A stretch of 64,000 bases of DNA from NCBI GenBank assembly GCA_021029095.1, contig JAJOHG010000029.1, forward strand, positions 340,152-404,151, in the 5' to 3' direction. Positions 35,010 to 45,984 of this stretch are shown one piece after another. The DNA is from Phellopilus nigrolimitatus. Lineage: Eukaryota > Basidiomycota > Agaricomycetes > Hymenochaetales > Hymenochaetaceae. The notes beneath the pieces were generated by a model. It worked only from the letters and a program-made list of their open reading frames with translations, searched no databases and was not told the origin of the DNA. Both the position numbers and the translations under genes were made by a program. Positions within the stretch are counted from its first letter, which is position 1; every line of letters starts with the position of its first letter.

Positions 35010-35411
35010 AGTGCAGGGGAAGAAATAGCAGATACCGCGAATAACTGATATGCCTTGCTGCAATGACGTATACACTTATCTAATTGATATATAGCTAGTG
35101 AAATGGCTGAGCGTTGAGATTGAAGTAGAGAACAGTAGATTGAAAGAGATGGCCTGTGAGAATCATCATCAACTGTATTCCGATCTTCAACGAATGCAGT
35201 AGTGGGAAGACTCACCTTATAGAAATGAGAAAAAAAATCTTTGATGTTGAAATCGCGCCCCTGGTGTTGTGTGCATCCTTCTGGTCGTGAAAAAGGATAC
35301 AAGCGAGCCTGGCATAGCTTAAATACGGGCGCGCAGTGCGGCACGTATACACCCAGGCGGATGCACGAGTGCAAAGTGGCACAGCAAGCTGTGCGCTTCG
35401 TGCAGTGTTTG

Positions 35412-36986
35412 CTGCGCTCGAGCGGGCTGCTTCTGGATTAGCAGCGTGTCGCACCTGTTCATTTACATCGAGCGCACAATTAGATTGAGCGCACGCTCGA
35501 AAGCGGCACGAGTTCCCGTGAGCGGCGCTGGCGCGCGACTTCAGGCCCCCAATTTCCTAAGAGACATCATTGAGAGTCTGCTGCGTGCGGAGAGTGCTTC
35601 GACAGCATCGGCGAGATGGGCGCGGGGTGGAGCTGCTCGTCCTGTAGCTTGCCGTGCGAGGGTGTGGGAGTGCGGTCATGTAGCATCTGGTGTTGTGCAT
35701 CATGGAGTGGGACATCAAACATTCGCTCGACACGTACGGCAGCATCGACATCGACGAGTCCCAGAACTGCGGATTTGAAATCAGGTAACAGACCTTTTGT
35801 GTCCTTTGTCATTTCTTGCAGCTTCTAATTTAGTGATTTTGTCGTTCGCTCTCGGAGGCCACCAGGTGAACGAAGAGCCGCAGGGGGAATAACTATATAT
35901 TTTCCGACTTTTAAAGCGCACGCTCCCGGCTGTCGTACTGCGCAGGGTACAGATTTTGCTATTAAAGCTCAGCCGAAACCGGATCGCATTCGAAGTACCT
36001 ATCGGAAGACCGCGAACTAACCAACCAAACCGAGAAGAACATGCCAGACCGATGGAGCTATTGAAGTGACGTGTTTTGATAGAAACTCCCACTGCACTGC
36101 TAACGCGAGCGCTGGGCGAACTCGAACGCGCCAATAGTAAGCTCTCGAACATTACGTGAAGCAGAATCCTCGGACGTCTTGACATGAATGAGTGCTGGAA
36201 GACTTTTCGAGTTGTCAGTTGTACTTCCGGGTACGATACGGCAGTCAGAAAAGCGTCCAGAATCAGGAACCCGCATGGACAAACGGCCGCATGCACCAGG
36301 TACTCAAGCCCGATAACAGCGTCAGGGCTGCGTTTTCTCAGCGATTTCGTACAAGTGATTGGTGAGCGTCGACAAAGACAAGGGAGTTGTAGCACGTGAG
36401 CGCACGTGAACTGTACAAAGGATGCTGCGCTGTCGCAGCGCCACGGTTCGAAGGGAGCAACTTGAAGTGGATATATACAAAGCAGTTCGTTGCGATCGCA
36501 GACTCGAAGTTGAGAAGTTTCCGTTGAGCCGAATACATTGGTGCATCAGTCTTTACGCTTCCGAGAAAAGTTTTGAAAAGATGTTGAAGCTCGTGTGGCG
36601 ATTGAAATATAATTGGTCTAGTGAGAAGGACGCAACAGTTTCGAGTTCCGGATGCACAAGGTGGCTCGAAGACCATGATTGCCGACCGGGAGCTTGGAAT
36701 TTTTTTTTCTTTTCAGAGTCGGAATTTGTACGAAATGTTTACAGATTCTAACGACTTGAGAGCGAAATCGCTGATAATGCTGATAAATATGGAGTTGAGG
36801 TGGGACAGGCACAGAGGTTGGGCTTCTTATCATCCAAATATGGCAACTGCTAGATTCTGTTATCTGCCGTGAGCTCAGTATATATTTCATCCAACCGTGA
36901 AAAATTCATATGGCCTCTCGACTCCATCTCTCTTCCGCGCTTGATCCCTCTACCTCCTCCTCGTCCTCGCCCCCGCGCGCCCATCG
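35412..36986. other. Intergenic region between left arm and permease gene
   Basis: Short frames only. A possible relic near 35.73-35.78 kb (+) reads as a short acidic segment before a donor-like site, but no partner exon was found. The 3' end is the presumed promoter of the permease. Confidence 0.45.
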
Positions 36987-38729
36987 ATGTCGACGATGGC
37001 CAAGGACGACATGCTGAGCGTCTCCGAGAAAGGTTCGGAGAAGGACACCGCCCACGCTTCCATCGACGTACAGGAGGCCGGATTCGAGGCGCAGGGCATC
37101 CATGTCCCCACCACAGGCTTCGTCGCCAAGCTCTGGCGCGCCGTCCTCTTCATTGACAAGTTCGGCGTCGAGGTCCGTGGCATCGAGCGCGTCCGCCCAG
37201 AGGACCGCTCCCCCCGCAGCGTCGCCGACCTCCTCGACTCCGCGACCATGTGGCTAGCCGCCAACTCGACCATCTCCACATTCTCGCTGGGCACCCTCGG
37301 TCCGAGCACGTTCGGGTTGGGCCTGAAGGAGAGCTGTCTGGCGATCCTGTTCTTCAACTTGCTCGCGACGCTGCCCGTCGCGTACTTCGCCGTCTGGGGG
37401 CCGCGGCTCGGTCTCCGCCAGATGACCATCTCGCGCTTTAGCTTCGGGTATTATTGTGAGTCTTTGTACACGCTGTTTCATCTAGTTCGTGCGTCTAATG
37501 GTCTCCAGGCGCGTGGTTTCCCGTCGTGCTGAACGTCATCGCGTGCATCGGGTGGTCGACCATCAACTCCATCGTCGGCGGCCAAGCCCTGCGCGCCGTC
37601 TCGTCCACGCACCAGATCCCCGAAGCCGCCGCGATCGTCGTAATCGCGCTGCTCACGGCCACCTTCGCCCTCTTCGGCTACCGCTACGTGCACCTCTACG
37701 AGCGCTACTCGTTCCTCCCCGTCGTCGTCATCTTCATCATCTCGCTCGGGCTCTCCGCGAGGTACATGGACTCGGGCGCGTTCGCCGCGTCCGGCCCCGT
37801 CGAGGCAGCGAACATCCTCTCGTTCGGCGCGGCCCTCGTCGGCTTCGGCATCGGCTGGTCCTCCCTCGCGGCGGACTACACCGTGAACCTCCCCGAGGAC
37901 GTGAGCGGCAAGGCCGTCTTCTGGCTCACGTACGCGGGGCTCAACCTTCCGTGCATTCTTATCGAGTGCCTCGGCGCGGCGGAGGCGACCATCACCCGCC
38001 CGGACTGGCAGGCGCGCTACGCGTCGGGCGGCATCGGCGGGCTGCTCGCCGCGACGCTCTCGCCCGCCAAGGGCTTCGGCCAGTTCCTCCAGGTCCTCCT
38101 CGCGCTCAGCATCGTCGGCAACAACATCCCGAACATGTACTCCTTCGCGCTCACCTTCCAGGTCCTCGGGCGCCGCGCGCAGCTCGTCCCGCGCGTCTTC
38201 CTCGTCCTCCTTGGCACCGTCGTCTACATCGTGCTCGCCATCGTCGGCGCGACGCACTTCGAGGCCTGGCTCGACACGCTGCTCGTCCTGCTGAGCTACT
38301 GGCTCGCCATCTTCTCTGCAATCCTCATCGAAGAGCACCTTATCTTCCGCGGAGGCCGCTGGTCGAACTACAACCCGGACGACTACAACAAGCCGCAGCA
38401 CCTCCCGCTCGGCGCAGCAGCCGCGTTTGCGACCGGCTGCGGCATCATGGGCGCCGTGCTCGGGATGGCGACGCAGTGGTATGTTGGTGTACTCGGCGCA
38501 AAAAGTGCGTTTCTTTTTCGCGCCCTGCCGAACATGCGAATACTGACCGTTTTTGCGCACAGTCGGCGACCCAGCCTTCGGCGGCGACATCGGCTTCGAA
38601 CTGTCTTGCACGTTCTCCGCGATCGTCTACCCCATCGCGCGCTACATCGAGCGCAGATTCGAAAGCCCCGCGCGCATGCGCACCGCTGCGGAGGGTGCTG
38701 CGGAATATGCTGCTACCGAAAAGCACTGA
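36987..38729 (+). CDS. NCS1-family purine/cytosine-type permease
   Basis: Three exons fit in phase: 36987-37455, 37509-38504 and 38563-38729, giving 543 residues with about 12 hydrophobic segments. The cytosolic N-terminus carries the Fcy2-type signature VEVRGIERVRPEDR just before the first membrane span. Further landmarks are TFSLGTLGPSTFGLGLKES, SRFSFGYYCAWFPVVLN, GWSSLAADYTVNLPED and, near the C-terminus, EEHLIFRGGRW followed by NYNPDDYNKP. NCS1 proteins of this branch carry cytosine, purines or related compounds with protons across the plasma membrane; the exact substrate cannot be read. The ATG at 36987 is the first in frame; another, three codons on, is possible. The gene is very GC-rich, so long shadow frames exist on both strands. 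It lies between the two arms of the inverted repeat, convergent with the MFS gene. Confidence 0.92.
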
Positions 38730-39177
38730 TCATCCTCTTGTTTTTATCCCCTTTCTAATTTCGTGAATTCCCTAGGCGTCTGGTAGGCGGGCGCATCTAC
38801 GGCCGTTTATATGGTGGACGTTTTGGATATGGATATAGGATATCTATTTGTATCGTACACGCAAAGGCGGGTGGTGTATGTCTGTTGTACGCTGTGATTA
38901 GGATCTCATACGATCTACGATGTCTGATAAACATGCAATACTATACTTTGTTTCTGTTGCTTTCTCATATATGATCACTTAGCTTCTAACGCACGATGCG
39001 TGTGAAGCCAAGAGTGTCAATTTGTATTGTGTCCAATCGAGTCTACATCTATCTACATACTTCAAAAAGTAATAATTTTGGGGCTATCCGCAATGAGAGG
39101 AATGGTGATGGGCCAGTATCGAGTCGACAGCGAGAAGCAAGGAAACCGATAACGATAAAAAAGAACGCACAGACTCA
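38730..39177. other. Convergent spacer between the two transporter genes
   Basis: This AT-rich 450-bp spacer is expected to hold both 3' UTRs. No supported gene is present. Confidence 0.55.
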
Positions 39178-41050
39178 CTACCTCTCCTCGTCGGCGTCCT
39201 GGACGCCAGCACAATCCTCCTCCTCCTCCCTTGCGCTTCCCCAGCCGCCCTCCGGCAGACTCGTGCCCAAAGCGAGCGTAATCCCCGTCAGCGCGACCAT
39301 CACGGCGTACACCAGCGCGCCGCCCGCGCGCCTCCACGCGCCTCCGAGCTCCCACCCTCCGTCGTCGTCGCCGTCGCTCCCGCCGTACTCCCACGCGAGC
39401 CCGCGCGCGAAAAGCGCGCTCGCGGCGTACGGCCCCATGCAGCGCATCACGGACACGGTGCACTGCGCGAGCCCGTTGACGGCGCCGAGCGTGCTGCTCT
39501 TCCCGCCCTTCTTCGCTCCCGCCGGCTTCGCCGATTGCTTCAAAGATACTCTTGAAGGAACTGCGGACGCGACGAGCGTTACAGACGACGACGAGGACAA
39601 CATGGGTGGCCGAGGGGCAGGGCGGGAGGGCGGCGCAGAGGCGGCGCCGGTGATGTACATGAAGCAGCAGCCGTAGCACGTGTTCAGAGGGAGCGTAAGC
39701 GCGAGCTGGAACGCCAGCATAACAAGCAGCGGCGCGCTCAGCGCGGGCTCCTCGCGCGTCTGCAGCGCCGCGCGATCCTCCATGCGCACGACGGCGCTCA
39801 TGGCGGGGAAGCAGGCGAAGATCGGCGCGGCGCTTGCGATGCCGACGAGGTACGTCTTGCGCACGCCCCAGGCCTTGATCATGCGCGCGAAGCAGAAGGC
39901 CTGGAAGACGCCGTTGGAGAGCCCGAGCACGGCGAGCGCGTTTCCGATCGCGTGCGGCTCGAGGCCGAGCCCGCCGAGCGCGCGTGGGGTGGAGTAGAAG
40001 ACGGGCTGGAGCGCGCGGTACGCGATGTCGAGGAGAGAGAGGAGCGCGTACGCGCTGATGGAGAGGAGGACAGGCCGCGTGAGGAGGCTACGCAGGGGCG
40101 GGGACGGCGGTGGGAGCGTAGACGGAGAAGACGGGTCGAGCTTGAGTGGGTTTGAAGAACGAGACCGCGAACGCCAGCGAGGGAGGAGGGCGCGGAAGGA
40201 GAAGCCTGTGATGTTCGTCTGTAAGCGCGTCAGCGACAAGGCATTGAAAAACGATATAAATATAAGTTTTAACATACCTCCTTGAGAAACATGTAGGTGA
40301 CGATCCACGCGAGAACGGAGAACGTCGCAGGGATAGCGCAAGGAAGGAAGTACGGGTACGTCTTGAGGAAGTCTGAGTTCCCAAACAGGCCGGGGAAGCG
40401 CTCGGCCGGGCGCGAGAGCGCGCCGCCGATAAGCGGGCCGACGGTCGCGCCTGTGCTCCAGGGGATGGGTTGGTACGCGAAAGCACGCGCGAGGTTCGTT
40501 TCGTCTGTCATCTCAGCCATCATGCTCTTGATGACGCCGATATTGCCGTTGAGCGCGCCGTTGAGCGAGCGGGAGAGGACGAGTCCCCAGAACGAGCGGG
40601 AGAGGCCGAAGCAGTACATGCTGAGGGAGAGACCGAGGAGGCCGATGAGGATAACGGGCTTGCGGCCGATGCGGTCGCTGGCGCGCGACCAGTGCAGCAC
40701 GGTGAGCGCCTGGGTCGCGAAGAAAATGGATTGCTGCGTGCCCGGCGTTAGCACATTTGAACACATCGAGTAGACGGGACGCGCGCACGTACCATCATGC
40801 CGACATAGTACCCAACCTTCGTCTCGTCTCCATTGGTGATGCCAATCTCACGGATGAGCTGGGGCACAAACGGGTAGATGACCTGGGAGGTGAGGGGCTC
40901 GGCGAGCTGGAGGAAGAGGACGATGGAGAACTGCGCCCATGGGAGCGGGGTCTCTTCGGCGGGCTTCGGCTTTTTGTCGTGAGCAGGTCGTAAGAGCGGG
41001 GTCTCCTCGTCGGCGGGGCGGGGGCGTGCCGCAGTCGTAACTGTGGTCAT
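39178..41050 (-). CDS. Major facilitator superfamily transporter (DHA1, Tet/ZIFL-like)
   Basis: Three exons fit in phase: 41050-40793, 40733-40278 and 40218-39178, giving 584 residues. After a charged N-terminus with ETPLLRP and ETPLPW, the first span (FLQLAEPLTSQVIYPFVPQL) is typical of fungal and plant ZIFL/Tet-like carriers. The MFS loop motif follows between spans 2 and 3 as RASDRIGRKPVIL. The second motif region is SRSLNGALNGNIGVIKSM. The central cytosolic loop is Arg/Ser/Pro-rich, and LGAVNGLAQ lies before the last spans. Substrates of this branch are varied (drugs, metals, siderophores), so none is assigned. An unusually long Ser/Ala/Pro-rich insert sits between two late spans. It is intact and lies within the inverted-repeat arms, tail to tail with the NCS1 gene. 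Confidence 0.9.
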
Positions 41051-42974
41051 AAGTGCGAACAGCGGCGGCGTCGCTGAGGGACGTGGGACGTGGACGTGAA
41101 AGAGAGAAGGGACGACATTTTGTAGGTTTTTAGCTCATGGGGGATGCGAGAAAGAATTTTAATTACGTGATTCGACGATCGGATGACTCACTAGAACGCG
41201 CGCCGAGGGCGGCCGACGCCGTGGCGAGCACCGTCGAACACGCACTCGATTCCGTGGACGTCAACAGCGCCGACGTGCACGTAAACGGGGCCTGCATCTT
41301 TCGCTCCTTCGGCCGACATTTCTCCGTAGCTTATTGGCCGTCCGGTCCGAGGACGAGCGTCGTGGTCAGCGTGTTTCAGTGTGCTCCGAGTACTTGCTCC
41401 ATGAATTGGACGTCGACCTCGACATGGACGCCGGGAGCAAGGAGCGAGCGGTGATTGAGCGCTCTGGCTGCTGCTCCTTTCATTCTGCTCCCGCTCCAGC
41501 CGCCACTGATCGTTTCGTTAACAGCGTCAGTGTGTCTTTACTCGTCAAACTCAAACTCAGCTTCAAGTTTCAAGCTTCGGCTTGTCGGCTTGTCAGTACA
41601 TTCAAAATAACCCATGGCCAGATGAGGTCGATCTTCGAGGGAGTCGGATGCGGCATTGGACGCGATGACCGAGTGTGTCACTGGCCCCAGTCGGCGCACA
41701 CCGAGCACAGGTCACTAGCTCCCGTAAATACATTTCCTTTCCATCAATCATCATTTCTGCTAATTCTTATTTATCTATCTGCAAGGCAAGCGACGTGTCG
41801 AAAGATGTGTTTGCGGCGCTCATAATCGCGTTGCTGCTGCTGTCTCATCCTTCGACCACTTGTCGTGAGCTTCAAGGCTATCCGGAACGCATCCATCATG
41901 AAGCGCAACTTCTACAATATCACGGCGTCCCAGCAATTCGACGCTGTCAATTCAATTTTTGCGCAAAGAGCTCGGCTAGAAGACCGGGGATCATTGGTGA
42001 GCGCCGCTTCTTGCCTCTGCCATCCCGAGTGGGGTCATCCGACAGCTGTAAAACTCGACGATCTGCCACAGCGGGCCGCTATTCTGCGGATATGGACACG
42101 AGCATCGCTAACTCGCCTTCTGACGTTTTGTGCGTCTAGCAGTTCTCGTACGTCAACCTCGCTGACTCTCGTAGGACGATGCCGTCTCGAACCTCTTCAA
42201 TGTGCGTTTAATCCGCCGCTGACTCTTCTGCTTTATTTCATTTATTACCCCCTCTCGCGTGCTCGAATAGTCATACAAGTCGGACGGCCACCTTATAGTC
42301 AACTGCAGGCACGTACGCACAGTTTTCCCGCCTTCTTCCTTTGCCACCTTCATATTCTATATAATTTGATATCGACACTTCGCTTCCTACGGTCAACAGC
42401 TTCAATCTCATTCTTCATCTAGCACGACCGCGCGTGGGGCTAGCGGTCTATCTGCTAGTCTTTAATTACTATTCTTCTCTTTACCGTTCTTCGCTTCACG
42501 TTCTTCTCCATCGTGTACCGTCGGCCACTCTTAAATGAAAATGGCTTAATCCCAAAACGTCACCGCACTAGCATGATATTTCAGTCTCAACTTCTGCGCC
42601 GACTTCAATCACCCTTGGATTGCATAGAGAAAAGGAATGCCTTGAGCTCAACTACGCGCGTCCAACGCCCCCGAGGTTCGCACTCTGCTTTCGTTTCTTT
42701 GCTCTTATAGCACGAGTCCAACCTATTCGCGTCTCTAGGTATCTTAAGCGGTTTTTCCAAGGGTTTCGATACCTTTACAATCATCGAAGCAGGCTTTCTC
42801 TTCTCCGCGCGTGCGGGTGGTGTCATTATGGCCAAGCTTGAAGATGGTAGGGGATAAAATCCGCCTGCGCGCGTCTCTCCCTGCCAATTGCATCTTTGTG
42901 CGCTTATCTTGGCACGTCGCCGTATTAATGTATGCCCGTGCGGAAGTCGGCGCGATTGTCTCGACTCTACTAGT
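41051..42974. other. Intergenic region between MFS gene and right arm
   Basis: Several open frames up to 185 codons occur on the plus strand (41.1-42.4 kb), but they share no motif or splice logic and no known family. The first part is the promoter side of the MFS gene. Confidence 0.45.
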
Positions 42975-43383
42975 GCAGCAGACACTGCATGAGGTGCGCA
43001 GCTTGCTGTGCCGCTTTGCACTCGTGCATCTGCCTGGGTGTATACGTGCCGCTTTGCGCGCCCGCCTTTAAGCTTATGCCGGGCTCGCTTGTATCCTTTT
43101 TCACGACCAGAAGGATGCACACGACACCAGGGGCGCATTTTAAGCATCAAAGATTTTGTTTTTCTGATTTCTATAAGATGAGTCTTTTTACTACTACATT
43201 CATTGAAGATCGAAATACAGTTGATGATGTTTCTCACAGGCCATCTCTCTCGATCTACTATTCTCTACTTCAATCTCAACGCTCAGCCATTTCACTAGTT
43301 ATATATCAATTAGATAAGTCTAGACATCGTTGCAGCAAGGCATATCAGTTATTCGCGGTATCTGCTATTTCTCCCCCTGCGCT

Positions 43384-44473
43384 TCAGCCGACAATACACT
43401 GTGCTGCCTTCGTCTGCGTCAGTGACCAAATCGGGAAGACGCTTCCGGGAGCGGCTTCAGTCCCGCGCTTAATCACCTTTTGTGCCAGCCCTTCCAACTC
43501 CAATCCGAGCCCGAGGATTTCGTTGACCCTCTTGAGCCATTCGTCTAGCTGCACCACCAGCAAGGACAACGGATCAAAGGGGCTTAGAACATTCCTGAGC
43601 CTTCTCAAATATGATACACCGGATAACTTAAGGGCAGAAGTCATGGCAATGAAAAGTTTTGTAAAATCGCTTTTATGGCTCAGCGCACTTTTGTTGACCT
43701 TGCAGGCGGAGTGGAGTAGGATTTCTGGGTTTGTGTGTACAGGTGGATGTAGAAAATTACAAACCGTATAAGCGATCATCTCTGCCAAATAAGGAAGAAA
43801 GCCATTTACCTCCCTGCTGTAGCTTGTTCACGAGCATGTCGTTTGGTAACTCGCCTGTAACTGCCGTCCATGCGCAATATCCTCCTTCATACTGCTTGGA
43901 TTTAAACTCATAGAGGCCGATGACACGCTCAGAGAGGCATCCAACATGATCTGTCATTAATAACCATATTGTCTTGGGTTCATCTATGCGTCGCCCGCGA
44001 AAATAAGGTAAGCAGAGTAATGGTCGAGTCGTTCTTGAGATAGTTCTTGAGACGGCATTCTGACTATCGTGGCCAAAAGTTTAAGCGTCTAGCAGACGTA
44101 CAGTTATAAAACAGCTCACCTTTCTTGGGTCTTTGGTACTTTGTAAGTCTTGCTGTTCTGATAACCTTGAAACCCTGTACAAATCTATGTTTATATAGTG
44201 TCTGCACAATTATGTTTGCACCACGTATTGCTCCTTGGGGTAATCAAAAAATATGGCAACAATTTGCTCTGGGGTACCGGCTGTTGCTACAGTGTGAATG
44301 CAAAGTGAATAGGAAAAACTACATTGAGTTGCACATCCGGTTTCCAAGACGCCCTTGCTTTGCACAGCAATGACCCCCTTTGTTATCTTGGAGCGCGATA
44401 TACCACAGCACATGAGAAAAAAGTGCATGCAATACATCAATTTGCATGGAGTAAAGAAGCAATGATCCTTCAC
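43384..44473 (-). other. Open segments of an unrecognised protein, right-arm copy
   Basis: Counterparts of the left-arm segments lie at 44473-44210 (with TAGTPEQIVAIFFDYPKEQ), 43957-43757 (ending LSSLFGRDDRLYGL) and 43788-43384 (with QLDEWLKRVNEILGLGLELE). The frame over the middle segment is more open here: from the acceptor near 44067 down to 43757 it can be read without a stop, which is not so in the left arm. Substitutions in the last segment are mostly conservative (R/K, I/L, D/E), suggesting past or present protein selection on this strand. The opposite strand is also open over 42989-43771. Family and function unknown. Confidence 0.42.
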
Positions 44474-44652
44474 ACGACAGAGTCAGGACGGGAGGTACAT
44501 AATTATATTGCGTTTGGTGCTTATCTTATGGCACGCAAATTTGCAGTCCTTGAGAGATGAGCTCGATGGCATATCCTACACACCATCACTTCGCACGGCC
44601 GCGGGAACCCGCCAGCTTCCCTCTCGCGCTTGACGTCGAAATTTCTTGAATA

Positions 44653-45181
44653 GGGGAGCTCAAAGTTAAAATTGAGATTTACAACTCTCAAGCTCCTGCC
44701 TATTACAGCGCCTCTCAACAAGTCGCGGCACGTCGGCTTCCGTGATTGCATCAGCAAGATTCACACGTGTAAACGCGACCGCAGGCAATCTCTTCAGGCA
44801 GACTAGGGTTATAAATAATGCTTCTGAACCATTCTCCATTTAGATATTATGATTTTGTCTTCGGGTAACAAGCTTGTACATGTGTTTAAGCCCTTTTCTG
44901 TAGTCTTCAACCATAATTTGGGCTTCAAGTGCCTGAAATATCCAAAGAAAGGCTAGTGCTGTGCAAAAAAGGACAGATAGCGACGAAAATTTCAATTTGA
45001 CATTCATTTAACAAATTTGGATTGTAACCCTAGGACACCTAAAAAATGTTCCGACGGTTGCCACTGGTACTGATGCCAACTACGCGAGGTTTGATGCCGG
45101 TGTGCCCGCGACGTGTTGAGACGCGCTGTAATAGGCAGGAGCTTGAGAGTTGTAAATCTCAATTTTAACTTTGAGCTCCCC
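44653..45181. mobile_element. MITE, 529 bp, long terminal inverted repeats, TA target duplication
   Basis: Both ends start GGGGAGCTCAAAGTTAAAAT and stay complementary for about 80 bases with a few mismatches. The element is flanked by TA at 44651-44652 and 45182-45183. The homologous left arm has a single TA at the same place (near 33688) with no insert, so this is a direct empty site and dates the insertion after the arms split. The interior has no transposase frame, so the element is non-autonomous. A TA duplication fits Tc1/mariner-type mobilisation, though the GGGG terminus is not diagnostic. No second copy was noticed in this window. Confidence 0.88.
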
Positions 45182-45425
45182 TAATGGACAACTCATAGCA
45201 ATCACACGCAAATAAGCACTAAACGAGCGAGTTGAAGAGATGGACCATCCACATAAGACCATAAGATTAGAATGAGACCAGTTGGAATAAGCCAAATAAA
45301 ATGTGTGCATGCTTCTAAATAGAAAGTTATCTTGTAGATGTGTGTATCGTAGCATGGCGTATACAAACGACGTCCTATTACGACCAATATTGTTCCCCTC
45401 CAGAATCCCGTCAACACTTTCTAGC

Positions 45426-45632
45426 TCTATGCGTAGTTCGAGAACCATGGAATCAGGCTCTGCGCGAGGGTGTAGCTGAAGACAAGCTTCGGGACGACGA
45501 CAAGGATCTTGGGCGTGAGGCCCTTGAGCAGCCCACGACGCCCTCATTCTTCACAAGCTCCTTAAACACCGTGAGCCCGTGCACACGCGTCTCAAAGTTT
45601 GCGTTCTGGACGCGCGTCTTGATGAAGGCGGA
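45426..45632 (-). pseudogene. 3' fragment of the GGC1-type carrier gene
   Basis: About 200 bases match the end of the intact carrier at 32116-33318, from the third signature (IKTRVQNANFETRVHGLTV) to the stop. One base is missing near 45520 where the intact gene reads GVGGLFKG, so the frame is lost. Upstream of 45632 the similarity stops abruptly; the junction marks the edge of the duplicated segment. Confidence 0.85.
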
Positions 45633-45984
45633 AACGGAAATAAGTTTCTCAATAGCACGCTTCGTACCTCCAACGTCAAGTACCAACATGCAGTGCCTCC
45701 CATGGATGGCGGTCTTCGAGAGAGACTTCCTTGAGCTGGGTGGCCATAGCTATTCGACGAATCAGCTTTCGTCTCATCTCACCCCAGCAACAAAGCGAAA
45801 AGAGGGTCCGTAGAGACGAAAAACTCGGGTACACCCTCCTCGGATCGCGCAATGCGGGGATCTTCTCAGCGTGTCGTCTCTGACCGTTCTCGGCTGCAAT
45901 GGGGACCACTCGTCTTCGGCGCGCCCTTCAGTTGTTGCCGAGCAGCGTCTCCTACTACCTGTTCAGTACGGCCTCCGGCTGTGA
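45633..45984. other. Junction region between right arm and decayed block
   Basis: On the minus strand an open stretch reads through 45909-45676 (with LKEVSLEDRHPWEALHV) and continues in a neighbouring frame (LDVGGTKRAIEKLISVSA) up to the repeat edge. It looks like a frameshifted coding relic, but no family was recognised. Confidence 0.4.

Larger units (their letters stand above)
33115..35411 (+). repeat. Left arm of a diverged 2.3-kb inverted repeat
   Basis: The sequence from inside the last exon of the GGC1-type gene to about 35411 is matched, in reverse orientation, by 45632 down to about 42975. Long blocks are near identical (for example around 34620-34800 against 43620-43780) and alternate with sharply diverged patches. 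The arms enclose about 7.5 kb carrying two transporter genes. Because the left arm contains the end of an intact gene, the left locus is probably the source and the right arm the copy (inference). The left arm has a 116-bp tandem duplication lacking in the right arm and keeps the empty site of the MITE found there. Confidence 0.88.
42975..45632 (-). repeat. Right arm of the inverted repeat, carrying a MITE
   Basis: Reverse-complement match to 33115-35411. It begins, on the minus strand, with a broken copy of the GGC1-type 3' end and then follows the left arm to about 42975. It is longer because of a 529-bp MITE at 44653-45181. It lacks the left arm's 116-bp duplication. Divergence is patchy: some blocks nearly match, others differ at most bases over equal length. 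Confidence 0.88.

Noticed and set aside
37478..38611. A 377-codon open frame antisense to the NCS1 permease, and a 425-codon frame on the same strand as it
   Set aside because: Both are shadows of a very GC-rich gene with strong third-position bias. They are Arg/Glu/Asp-rich with no motif, while the permease frame has clear family signatures.
39062..40486. Long frames in other phases over the MFS gene
   Set aside because: Low-complexity Arg/Ala/Ser-rich translations caused by GC-rich codons of the real gene.
42605..43237. A 210-codon minus-strand frame across the edge of the right arm
   Set aside because: It spans a repeat border that differs from the left arm and has no matching frame there.
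33115..45632. The inverted repeat as termini of one giant transposon
   Set aside because: The left arm includes the end of an intact host gene, the arms lack short clean termini and target duplications, and the enclosed genes are ordinary transporters.
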